NCBI GenBank assembly: GCA_933822405.4 | Contig: CAKOGP040000402.1 | Span: forward strand, 1 to 64,000 | DNA length: 64,000 bases | Origin: Cylindrotheca closterium | Lineage: Eukaryota; Bacillariophyta; Bacillariophyceae; Bacillariales; Bacillariaceae | Reading direction: 5' to 3' | In this document: positions 20,667-29,004 of the stretch, piece after piece | How positions within the stretch are numbered: the first letter of the stretch is position 1 | How the letters are laid out: each line of letters begins with the position of its first letter | Made by a program: the position numbers and the translations under genes | Notes under the pieces: generated by a model | Databases searched by the model: none | The model's input: the letters and a program-made list of their open reading frames with translations, nothing else | Told to the model about the DNA's origin: nothing

Positions 20667-21623
20667 TTAACACATCCGTTGCTTCTTCGGCTTTTTCTGT
20701 ACTTCGACGATGCTTTGTCGACCCAGAACCAGCCATGGGTGTCGAGAAAGCAGCAACCAGACGACCTGGAAATGATTCTTGGAGCATGCAAGTTCCAGTG
20801 CTGTCATTTTGGTATTCGTCATTGCCTCCACATCCACACCTCGATCCAATAGGAGGCTTACGACCTCTGGATAGCCATCCATACATGCCCAATGCAGTGA
20901 AGTCTGATCTTTGTCATTTGTTGCATTCATATCCGCACCTCGATCCAATAACAGCTGGGCAACATCAGGACGCTTACTGCTGCATGCATAATGCAATGGT
21001 GTACCGCCCTCACCGTCCGTGGTGTTCATATCTGCACCTCCATCTAAAAGGACTTGGGAGACGGCGGAATCACTGTTGAAACAGGCGAATAACAATGGCG
21101 TATATCCGTCACTATTCTTTTCTTCCAGAGAAGCGCCTTGACGCAATAAAAACTCAGCACTCTTCGGTGCAGAATCTTCACATGTAGAATGCAATGGTGT
21201 ATTGCCCTCGTTATCCTTAGTGTTCACATCGGCACCGCTGTCTAACAAAAGTTGGGCCATTTTTAAACGACCATTTGAAAATGCCAAATGAAATGGCGTC
21301 AACCCATCATAATTCTTTGCTTCCAGAGCGGCACCTCGAAGTAGCAAAAAACGCGCAAGGTCACGTGCACCGTTTTCACATGCCGAATGCAACGCCGTAT
21401 TTCCTGAGGAGCCTTTTGCGTTGATATCGGCACCTCGAGCCAACAACAACCGCGCGACCTGTAAATGACCATTGTCACATGCCACATTGAATGCAGTTCC
21501 TCCTTCATGTAACCCATGGCTGTCGTAATTGACATCAATGTCCCCACTGTCCAGAAATTCAGCGATGCGGGAACTGTTGCCTCCTTCAGCAGCCTCGATG
21601 AATAATTCAAACAAGTCTTCCAT
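20667..21623 (-). CDS. Ankyrin-repeat protein, 9 repeats, with basic tail ending in Cys
   Basis: Single exon, 318 aa. The N-terminus MEDLFELFIEAAEGGNSSRI begins a first degenerate repeat ending in SGDIDVNY, followed by eight canonical units (LHSACENGARDLARFLLLRG and so on). The last repeat carries the cap seen in four genes here (HFQVVWLLLSRHPWLVLGR), and then a lysine-rich tail ending KKQRMC-stop. It is exactly the same length as the gene at 30473-31429 and collinear with it. The leader before the ATG (GCACTTTTGCTTTTGCCTATCC) is shared with the other members. It converges with the gene at 19114. A protein-binding adaptor is the only supportable role; the terminal Cys might be lipidated (inference). 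Confidence 0.9.
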   Translation of the reverse strand: MEDLFELFIEAAEGGNSSRIAEFLDSGDIDVNYDSHGLHEGGTAFNVACDNGHLQVARLLLARGADINAKGSSGNTALHSACENGARDLARFLLLRGAALEAKNYDGLTPFHLAFSNGRLKMAQLLLDSGADVNTKDNEGNTPLHSTCEDSAPKSAEFLLRQGASLEEKNSDGYTPLLFACFNSDSAVSQVLLDGGADMNTTDGEGGTPLHYACSSKRPDVAQLLLDRGADMNATNDKDQTSLHWACMDGYPEVVSLLLDRGVDVEAMTNTKMTALELACSKNHFQVVWLLLSRHPWLVLGRQSIVEVQKKPKKQRMC

Positions 21624-21726
21624 TTTCCCACTAAAAGGATAGGCAAAAGCAAAAGTGCAAAAACTTCGAAAGCTTGGCGGCTTCTTTGTATTCGCCCTTG
21701 TTGAATAATAATAATGATGATGATGC
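21624..21726 (-). promoter_or_regulatory. Shared ankyrin-family leader/promoter block
   Basis: The sense strand just before the ATG carries TACAAAGAAGCCGCCAA, TTTGCACTTTTGCTTTTGC and TATCC, then GGGAAAATG. Closely similar blocks precede the genes at 30473 and 29005 and, less closely, 26404. Being non-coding and yet conserved, it is a promoter or 5' UTR element, or simply a hitch-hiking duplicated flank. Confidence 0.55.
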
Positions 21727-22211
21727 CTATCTGAGATAGCCTACTGGCGCCTTCCGCTTGGTGTTCGTCTTGGATCTGTCTGCATGGAGGGAGTCTGACC
21801 GGGAACGGCCGGGAAACAGAAATATAGCATACAATTCTTGGGAGTAAATATTGATTTTCCCGGCCGTCCCGGTGGGTTGTGGTGTGAAGCGGGTCTTCCG
21901 GGTCAATAGGGGGACCCGGAAGACCAATCTCAGGAATCCCGTAAACAGGATTTCTGAGACCTGCTTGCCTACTGGGCACCATCGCCACATAGAAGAAAGG
22001 CGATGGTGCCCAACAGGGTGGGTGATGGTGGGAAAGAAAAATGAATTGATACTGATAATAGACGTATCAAAATCAAACCACTGTAATAAACTGAGCTGTC
22101 CTTGACTCTCTATCGTAGTAGGAGGGCAGTGACTATTGGCAAAGGCCGTACGGCCTTCGACCGTATGCCGACTGTAGTCAATGGGATCGAACTTTTGCTA
22201 CGGTCTACGTT
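21727..22211 (+). repeat. Hairpin-rich dispersed element, copy B
   Basis: Same ends and block order as copy A (4447-4856). Stems are: an extra 15-bp hairpin absent from A (21801-21816 with 21856-21870, one bulged A); 21892-21904 with 21913-21925 (13 bp perfect); 21929-21939 with 21948-21958; 21974-21986 with 21999-22011 (13 bp perfect); and the palindrome 22142-22157 (AAGGCCGTACGGCCTT). The paired bases differ from copy A while complementarity is retained, for example GGCACCGCC/GGCGGTGCC in A against GGGCACCATCGCC/GGCGATGGTGCCC in B. It lies inside the ankyrin cluster. No target-site duplication is obvious. Confidence 0.7.
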
Positions 22212-22542
22212 TGACAATATTTTCAATTTTAAAAATTTGCAGTTGTTGCTTCCCCGCTATTAGTCTCCCCCAATATTAAATGAACACACTCCACCCCGCC
22301 CCCATTCCGACTTGAAGGCTTAATTTATCATTCATTCGACTGTTCTCTTTCACAACAGACAATACATGCAGCAAGGTACTACCCAAATATTTACATTTGT
22401 ACTACGCTAATGACGGAATAGGAAGTAGTCCACCTATCTCACCTTCGTAGCAAATCCTGACAATGATAACACAATAGGCAGCTTGGTCGCCACCACGACT
22501 GTGGTCTTTCTCAACAGAAATAAGCAAGCCACATCTCCTAAA
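22212..22542. other. Spacer, no gene seen
   Basis: About 330 bp between element copy B and the ankyrin relic. It contains a polypyrimidine stretch near 22280-22310 and no supported coding frame. Confidence 0.45.
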
Positions 22543-22784
22543 CTACGCCAGATCGACAACGCTTGGACGACCCAGAACCGGCCATGGAAATCGAGACAGC
22601 AACAACCAGATGCTGTCATTTTGTCCTTCCTCTTTGCTGGCGCCTCCGTCCAACAAAATTCGTCATTGGCTTCTGTATTTGCGTGCCTTTCCAATAGCAG
22701 ATTTACAATCTCCGGACATCCTTGTCTGCAAGCATGATGTAAAGCTGTGTATCCGTCTTCACATTTAGTCTCTGTGTTGGCACC
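22543..22784 (-). pseudogene. Decayed ankyrin-repeat gene (3' part)
   Basis: The minus strand reads GANTETKCEDGYTALHHACR, then QGCPEIVNLLLERHANTEA, closely matching repeats 6-7 of the gene at 25250-26404. It then loses sequence, keeps a fragment KRKDKMTA, loses about ten codons and, in another frame, continues as VWLLLSRFPWPVLGRPSVVD before a stop. At least two deletions and a frame change make it non-functional. No upstream start or first repeats are found, so the 5' half is gone. Confidence 0.85.
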
Positions 22785-23171
22785 ATTAACATATTACTAT
22801 ATCAGCAGGAGAATGGGTGCAAGGTAGTATACTACTAGAGGACTATCATGTATATTCTTGAAAAGTCAAAGTTACTTTTTCCATCGATCATTCGAACTGC
22901 TGCTTTGTTCTGACGATGGAGAAGATGCACCAGTTAGCGAATACAAACTTTAGTGTTCTTGCTATCTCTTCTTGTTGTTCAATGTGTGCCAATAAGCGTG
23001 CGAGCTACAGTAGCTCTTCTGCAAAAGTGTATTGTTCGCCTTAGTCGCGAATCAACGGAGAGCGGAGAAAGAGAGAATAGCCATGTAGGCGTGTCGCGTA
23101 TGCGGAACAACCCGCTACTGTATTCTGCTGCCAAGAAGAAGGTTCTGAATGCAGAATGCCCATACTCCACA
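22785..23171. other. Upstream region of the 20-repeat ankyrin gene
   Basis: Contains TGTATTGTTCGCCTTAGTCG at about 23024, a block that recurs at about 26547 in front of a dead relic. A hydrophobic in-frame stretch from 22953 (MFLLSLLVVQCVPI) precedes the ankyrin frame but has no counterpart in the paralogue at 19114, so I treat it as non-coding. A 16-bp tandem duplication, ATGCCCATACTCCACA twice, spans 23156-23187 at the start codon. Confidence 0.5.
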
Positions 23172-25178
23172 ATGCCCATACTCCACAATGCCGCAAGAAG
23201 AGGGGACTGGGCCCTTGTCAATAGTTTGCTGCGGACGGGTGCCGACGTCGATGAAATGCAAAAATATGAAGAAGTGACCGCATTGCATGTTGCCTGTCGC
23301 GCTGGGCATTTGAAAGTTGCACGGCTATTGTTAGACCGAGGCGCTGATGTGAATGTAACCAGCCCTGATAGTTGGGCACCCTTGTATTCTGCTTGTGGTA
23401 GCCGTCATCTTGAGATTGTCCAACTTTTGTTGGACTATGGTGCTGACATGGAAGCAAGGGCTTACGATGGCCGCACGCCATTGGCTTGGGGCTTGGATGA
23501 TGACGCGTGGGAGGGAACGCGGCTTCTGTTGGATCGAGGAGCAGATTTGAATGTCAAAGATAACAACGGAAATACACCCCTACACAACGTATGTCGCAAT
23601 AATTTTCTTGATAGTGTAAGGCTTTTCGTAGAACGGGGAGCGGACGTGAATGCAGCGAATCAAGACAACCAAACGCCATTGCATGTTGCCTGCGAGCATC
23701 AAAACTCGGAAATTATGCGGCTTCTGTTGGATCAAGGAGCAGATTTAAACGTCAAAGATGACCACGGAACTACACCCCTAGACAACCTCTGTAGCAATAA
23801 TTTTCTTGACGGTGTACGGCTTTTTGTAGAACGGGGAGCGGACGTGAATGCCGTTGATGCAGACAGCCAAACGCCATTGCATGTTGCATGCGAGCATCAA
23901 AACTCGGAGATTATGCGGCTTCTGTTGGATCGAGGAGCAGATTTGAACGTCAAAGATGACCACGGAAATACAGCCCTACACAACCTCTGTCGCAATAATT
24001 TTCTTGACGGTGTAGGGCTTTTAGTAGAACGGGGAGCGGACGTGAATGCAGCGAATCAAGACAACCAAACGCCATTGCATGTTGCCTGCGAGCATCAAAA
24101 CTCGGAGATTATGCGGCTTCTGTTGGATCGAGGAGCAGATTTGAACGTCAAAGATGACGACGGAAGTACAGCCCTACATAGCCTCTGTCGCAATAATTTT
24201 CTTGACGGTGTACGGCTTTTCATAGAACGGGGAGCGGACGTGAATGCAACGAATGAAAGCAGCCAAACGCCATTGTATTTTGCCTGTGAGAATCAAAACT
24301 TGGAGATTATGAGGCTGCTATTAGCAAGTGGTGCAAATATGGAGACATGTGCTGATGAGTCTGTGACCCTGTTGCATCACGTTTGCGGCCAAGGATATCT
24401 CGAAAGTGCTAGATTCCTATTAGACAATGGTGCCAACTTTGAAACAAGGAATAGTTGTAATGAGACCCCAATCGTGATTGCATGCGAGAATGGACAAGTG
24501 GAAGTTGTTAGACTGTTGATTGATAGAGGGGCCAATGCTGAAGCAAAAAGTTATTCGGGAGATATCCCGTTCATGTCTGCATGTAGGTGTGGACAAATAG
24601 AAGTTGCAGAGCTTTTGCTCGATCGACACGCAGATGTGAATGCAAAGGATTTAAAAGGTTATACTTCATTACTGCATGCATCTAAACGCTGCAATGACAA
24701 GGTTGCGCGATTCTTGATCAATGCCGGTGCTAATGTTAATGCAAAGGAGGAGAAATGGGATTCGACACCGCTGCATTTCGCAAGTAAAAAGGGCAGTGCC
24801 GATATTGTGCGATTGTTACTGGATAGCGGTGCGGATATGGAATCACAAGGACGAGACAAATTCACCCCTTTGCACACAGCTTGTGGGTTTGGTAATTTCG
24901 CAGTTGTCCGACTCCTCTTGGACAGCAATGCAAATTTGGAAGCTCGGACTGCTGTTGGGTGTACCCCACTGCATCTCGCATGTGCATATGCAAGCTCGAA
25001 AATTGTGCGGTTGTTGTTGGATCGAGGGGCAAATACGGAAGCCAGGACGGGGTGCGGCACGACTCCTTTAATCATTGCAGCTGGAGGGCAACATCATCAG
25101 ATCGTTTGGCTATTGATACAACGCTCGCCGTGGTTGATAATGGGTAGCCCCGACGGCCAAGTGACTTCACAAATGTAG
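23172..25178 (+). CDS. Ankyrin-repeat protein, 20 repeats
   Basis: Single exon, 668 aa from MPILHNAARRGDWALVNSLL. The frame is open from 22953 but this ATG aligns with the start of the paralogue at 19114. Twenty ankyrin units can be counted. Units 5-12 are four copies of a two-repeat module (LHNVCRNNFLDSVRLFVERG plus LHVACEHQNSEIMRLLLDRG) with a strict 198-bp period at 23521, 23719, 23917 and 24115. The paralogue has this module once, so 14 + 3x2 = 20. The C-terminus ends in the cap WLLIQRSPWLIMGSPDGQ. No other domain is seen; an adaptor with an enlarged binding surface is the likely meaning. It converges with the minus gene at 25250 across 71 bp, a spacer homologous to that at 20590-20666. 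Confidence 0.9.
   Translation: MPILHNAARRGDWALVNSLLRTGADVDEMQKYEEVTALHVACRAGHLKVARLLLDRGADVNVTSPDSWAPLYSACGSRHLEIVQLLLDYGADMEARAYDGRTPLAWGLDDDAWEGTRLLLDRGADLNVKDNNGNTPLHNVCRNNFLDSVRLFVERGADVNAANQDNQTPLHVACEHQNSEIMRLLLDQGADLNVKDDHGTTPLDNLCSNNFLDGVRLFVERGADVNAVDADSQTPLHVACEHQNSEIMRLLLDRGADLNVKDDHGNTALHNLCRNNFLDGVGLLVERGADVNAANQDNQTPLHVACEHQNSEIMRLLLDRGADLNVKDDDGSTALHSLCRNNFLDGVRLFIERGADVNATNESSQTPLYFACENQNLEIMRLLLASGANMETCADESVTLLHHVCGQGYLESARFLLDNGANFETRNSCNETPIVIACENGQVEVVRLLIDRGANAEAKSYSGDIPFMSACRCGQIEVAELLLDRHADVNAKDLKGYTSLLHASKRCNDKVARFLINAGANVNAKEEKWDSTPLHFASKKGSADIVRLLLDSGADMESQGRDKFTPLHTACGFGNFAVVRLLLDSNANLEARTAVGCTPLHLACAYASSKIVRLLLDRGANTEARTGCGTTPLIIAAGGQHHQIVWLLIQRSPWLIMGSPDGQVTSQM
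23521..24312 (+). repeat. Four 198-bp tandem units (two ankyrin repeats each)
   Basis: The word GGCTTCTGTTGGATC recurs at 23521, 23719, 23917 and 24115, exactly 198 bp apart, and a diverged version (GGCTGCTATTAGC) at 24313. Units 2-4 are nearly identical, so the expansion is recent. The length change is a whole number of ankyrin repeats and preserves the frame. Confidence 0.95.
24771..24995 (+). repeat. 225-bp segment identical to 20182-20406
   Basis: Partner of the identical tract in the 14-repeat paralogue; it encodes repeats 17-19 of this gene. Confidence 0.95.
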
Positions 25179-25249
25179 CTTTAACAATAGGTTTCGGATT
25201 TTTCTGTCCATAAAATTCGACTCTTTGAAAACTTCACAAGCTGCTAGCA

Positions 25250-26404
25250 TCAACATATCCGTTGCTTCTTCGTCTTCTTCTTCTTCTGTGCTTCGACAAC
25301 GTTTGGTCGACCTAGAACTAGCCATGGAAAACGAGATAGCAACAACCAGACGACCTGGAAATGATTATTGTAGCATGAGAGATGGAGTGCTGTCATTTTA
25401 TCCTTCCTCTTGGCTTCCACATTCACACCTCGATCCAATAGGAGGATCACAGCTTCTGAATAACCATGCTGGCATGCAATATGTAGAGGCGTGGTGTCGT
25501 CATTGTCCTTTACGCCCGCGTTTGCACCTTGGTCTAGCAATACCTTTACAACCGCAGCGTCTCCACCGTAGCACGCATAAAAAATCGGAGTCTGATTCCC
25601 CCCATCCATCGCTTCCAAGTTGGCGCCTCCGTCCAACAAGATTTTAGCGACATCTGAATGACCAGATTCACATGCAGTACAAAGTGGTGTTATTCCCTCT
25701 TCGTCTGTGGCTTCTGTGTTTGCATGCCTTTCCAATAACAGTTTTACAATCGCCGAATGTCCTTCTCTACAAGCAGAATGTAGAGGTGTATACCCATCTT
25801 CATTTTTTGTCTCTTTGTTGGCACCATGGTCAAGCAAAAGTCGAGAAATGGCCAAAAACGATTTCTGGCACGCGCAATGCAACGGTGTTTGTTGTCCATC
25901 ATTTGTTGCATGCACATCCGCACCTCGATCCAAGAACAGCCGTACCAAATTAGAATTCCACAATACATGCAATGCTGTATTTCCATCATTGTCCTTGGTG
26001 TTTATATCGGCGCCTTGATCTAACAACAATTCGATCAATTCCGAATCACAGCTGGAACAAGCAATTCCCAATGGTGTCAATCCATAACGACGATTCTTTT
26101 TTTCCATAGCCGCGCCTCGACTTGACAAAAAACGAACAATTCGAAATGAAGCGATTTCACATGCTAGATGCAATGGCGTATCCCCGTTGTCGTCTTCTTT
26201 GCTAATATCAGCACCTCGATTCACCAGCACCTTTGCCACCTGCAAATGATCATTGTTGCATGCCACATGCAACGCAGTCCTTCGTCCATCCATGGCCGGG
26301 TGTCTCAAATTGATATCAATTTCACCACTGTCAAGATATCGATTGACACCGAGAACGTCGCCTACACTAGCCGACTCGTAGAATAATTCAAAGGTTTCCA
26401 ACAT
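25250..26404 (-). CDS. Ankyrin-repeat protein, 11 repeats, with basic tail ending in Cys
   Basis: Single exon, 384 aa. It opens with MLETFELFYESASVGDVLGV and a first repeat ending SGEIDINL, the same plan as the genes at 20667, 29005 and 30473. Ten further repeats follow; the fifth (LHVLWNSNLVRLFLDRGADV) is shortened by about four residues. The final repeat has the cap HFQVVWLLLSRFPWLVLGR, and the protein ends with a lysine cluster and KKQRIC-stop. No signal peptide or membrane span. It converges with the 20-repeat gene at 23172. The pair 23172(+)/25250(-) is a duplicate of the pair 19114(+)/20667(-), since the short spacers between the partners are also alike. Likely a protein-binding adaptor; partner unknown. 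Confidence 0.9.
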   Translation of the reverse strand: MLETFELFYESASVGDVLGVNRYLDSGEIDINLRHPAMDGRRTALHVACNNDHLQVAKVLVNRGADISKEDDNGDTPLHLACEIASFRIVRFLSSRGAAMEKKNRRYGLTPLGIACSSCDSELIELLLDQGADINTKDNDGNTALHVLWNSNLVRLFLDRGADVHATNDGQQTPLHCACQKSFLAISRLLLDHGANKETKNEDGYTPLHSACREGHSAIVKLLLERHANTEATDEEGITPLCTACESGHSDVAKILLDGGANLEAMDGGNQTPIFYACYGGDAAVVKVLLDQGANAGVKDNDDTTPLHIACQHGYSEAVILLLDRGVNVEAKRKDKMTALHLSCYNNHFQVVWLLLSRFPWLVLGRPNVVEAQKKKKTKKQRIC

Positions 26405-27049
26405 TTTTTCACTCAGAATGTATGGATACCTACGGATAAAATATTACGATTATGCACGAGCAAAAGTGCAGATATGATGCAGCTCCAGAAACAAGAAATG
26501 AAAATATATTGAACTTGAAACTGTCAAATTACTGTGCTGTATTGTTCGCGTTAGTCGGCTTGACAACGGAAAGTGCAGATGTGAGAATAGAGTATAGGAG
26601 TAAAGACAAATGCATTTATTCTGTGACACACAGTTTTTTATAGGACACAAACATGATGCTTGTGGATGGAGAGTAATAGGTAGCACCAAAGTTATTGCCT
26701 TTGATTGACGTACCGTGAATTGTTACCGTATGCGATATGCGACAACACTACAAAATATTTCTACCGGTACTGTAGGGTACACATTCGTTATATCTGAAAA
26801 CTTTCGTAAACGGTCGAAATGGATTCATATTGACTCTATGAACGACGGTCAGGCGACCATCTCCGCAGTATTATTGCACCATATTACGATCTCCTATATA
26901 TACTAGCAAGTTGAAAGTATGCTGACAGAAAGATAGAGTTATTTCTTTCTTTCCCATTCCACCACACCCTGCTACAACTATCTATAGTTGTAATATACAG
27001 TATATTACTACAATGAATATGTCGTATCGTACCTAAAGTCTACTATGCT
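26405..27049. other. Spacer with conserved ankyrin-type flanks
   Basis: From 26405 runs the leader of the minus gene. At about 26547-26602 a block (TGTATTGTTCGC, TTAGTCG, CAACGGA, GAGAATAG) matches the region 5' of the 20-repeat gene in plus orientation. A perfect inverted repeat TACAACTAT-CT-ATAGTTGTA lies near 26974-26993. No intact gene. Confidence 0.5.
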
Positions 27050-27166
27050 TTTATTGCCCGTGTCTTTGGTAAGACTCCTTTCGAGCTTGCCTTTGGAGAG
27101 TTTGCTGTTGATGTCGTATGGCTGTTGCTACAACGTTTCCCGTTGCTGATACTCGGGCAGACTTGA
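27050..27166 (+). pseudogene. Orphan C-terminal end of an ankyrin-repeat gene
   Basis: The plus frame reads GKTPFELAFGEFAVDVVWLL, then LQRFPLLILGQT and a stop at 27164-27166. This is the last half-repeat plus the family cap (compare VVWLLLSRFPWLVLG). No ankyrin repeats precede it. With the plus-oriented 5' flank remnant at about 26547, it looks like a gene of the 23172 type that lost its whole body by deletion. Confidence 0.75.
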
Positions 27167-27375
27167 ATTTCAAGTGAGGTTTCATAAGATTTATTCAAGA
27201 CTATGCTTTGGATATCTTTGAATGGAACAGTACAGCACGGCATCGTGAAAAAGAAGTCTACTAGTTTACAGGGACTGAATGATCCCCAAAGTTTGATACT
27301 CTTTCCTAGAGCAGATATACTTTTTCTCCGATGTGGTCTCTAATGTATGACAGATTTGGAGCTCTACTGCCATAG

Positions 27376-28553
27376 CTAGAGAATGGAATTCCATTCGCAG
27401 AGTTTGGTGACGGTTCCCTTTCTCGACATTCGTCTTGCAGCGACGCTCGATAGGGCCGATTCACTTGCAAGAAGTGTTGAAGTCTTTTCGATAGGTTCTG
27501 TTGCAGTGTACGCTCCTACCGCTGGTGATGCCTTCTCCTTTTGGTCACCAGTGTCATAATCCTTCTGGATCTCTTCCAAAAGCTCCAAGACTGCACTCAG
27601 GCGCCTGGTGTTGGAAGGCCCGGTCGGATTTGCAATCATTGTCAGGAGGCGTTTCTTGGCGTTCATGGTGTGCGTTTTGTAATAGCACCGGATGCGATCT
27701 CGAAGGAGTTTGTCCGTCCAGTACGAATCAAATGTCAAGCCATGTGTTTGGGCAGCTTGTTTGATCAACTGTACCAATCCATCGTTGAACTTTACCTGTC
27801 CAGCTGTTTGGCTTTCGTGAAGAGATAGACTGTAGAAGTTTTTCATGTTTTCTGTAAGCACTGTGGTTATGGAATTTGAAAGAGTGCCACTGTTAGCCAC
27901 GAGTATCAAAATGAACGAATGACGATGATATGAAGCAACAATCAATCAATCAGTCATGACTCCTTCTTACCAGCCTCCAATGGTGGATAGTGGACCCAAA
28001 CGAATTTTTTGGGTATCACACTATTCTTTGGTGGCCATGTGTTGGGAGCCGATCGAGGACTTTCCCAGACAAGTGCCATCTTTTGTAGCAATGCTTTTGT
28101 TTTTCCTGGATCTTCTTCCATGAGTTGTTCGGCCATATTGGCAGCTTTCTTGGCTTTTTCTTGGGCATCGATTGTGGCTTGGCGCTCCTCTTGTTTTGGA
28201 GGGGCTGCTTCGATTGGTTTTGCTTTGGAATGCTTGCCTTTGGACTGGTTGGGCCTTTTGACTGGTAGCTTGCGTCTTGGTTTCTTTGATGGCTGCTTGT
28301 TCTTGGTTGTGCGGCGGCCCTTTTTCGACTTTCCATTGAGTGTAGAGACGGTCGTTTCTCGTACCGCCTGATTTGATGCCCGACGTCTTTTGACAGAATC
28401 ATAGAGTGTACTTTGTTCCAAAATACTCGATTCCTCTTGCATCGGCTCTTGTTGCTCTCCTGGCTCGAGCTGATCGTCGCCACGGAGCTTGAGCTCTTGA
28501 GCATATGCCTGCAAACAATGGGCATTTACTCGTCCTGCTTGTGGCTGAAACAT
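27376..28553 (-). CDS. Unknown basic, probably nuclear protein (two exons)
   Basis: Minus exons 28553-27971 and 27860-27376 (355 aa). A donor CTG/GTAAG and an acceptor ACCACAG/TGC join in phase 1 to give LEAVLTENMKNFYSL. A nearer acceptor at about 27889 does not keep phase. The N-terminal half is rich in Lys/Arg with nuclear-localisation-like runs (KSKKGRRTTKNKQPSKKPRR), then a KKAANMAEQLMEEDPGKTKA helix and WVHYPPLEA. The second exon holds a helical block FNDGLVQLIKQAAQTHGLTF and YKTHTMNAKKRLLTMIANPT. I do not recognise the family. It is the one non-ankyrin gene inside the ankyrin block and shows no sequence link to its neighbours. Confidence 0.6.
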
Positions 28554-29004
28554 TCTTGTGAATGTTGAAAATGGAAAGCAATTGCTCGTTGCTGTAGAAT
28601 GAAAGTGGGTTTGACTGCTTGATATCCGAGGATGGAGATCGGAACAGAAAACAATGATGATGTTGCTTCGAATTTTGGTTGAAATCTGCCTCCGCGAGCC
28701 AAATTTGAAACCAATGTTGGTCGTATCAGTCGTTTGAAATGGGGTTTTGTGAATGAATACGAATGTGAGTCACGGGGAGATAAAAGCGGGGAATTTCATG
28801 AATCTTTCCAATGATCAATCTCGCCCTCAACGTCTCAATCACAGCGCGTGTGCGGTGCAAGCAATCATCAAAAGGCAACCGTCGTACTATACTGGTGGGT
28901 ATCGATTATAGGAACTATACCGCACCTGGTACTTGCATCACATTTAAAAGATTGCATTCCAAGCTTTTACACTTTGCTTTTCGGATCCATCATTCTGACT
29001 GAAA
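28554..29004. other. 5' region of the 7-repeat ankyrin gene
   Basis: GTCGTATCAGTC at about 28720 and CACGGGGAGATA at 28771-28782 recur at about 30110 and at 30160-30171 in front of the next ankyrin gene, so the two genes were duplicated with their upstream flanks. The last 40 bp carry the family leader (ACTTTGCTTTTCGGATCC ... GAAAATG). Confidence 0.55.

Noticed and set aside
22953..23171. N-terminal hydrophobic extension of the 20-repeat ankyrin protein
   Set aside because: The paralogue at 19114 has no such extension, and the ATG at 23172 aligns with its start. It remains possible but unsupported.
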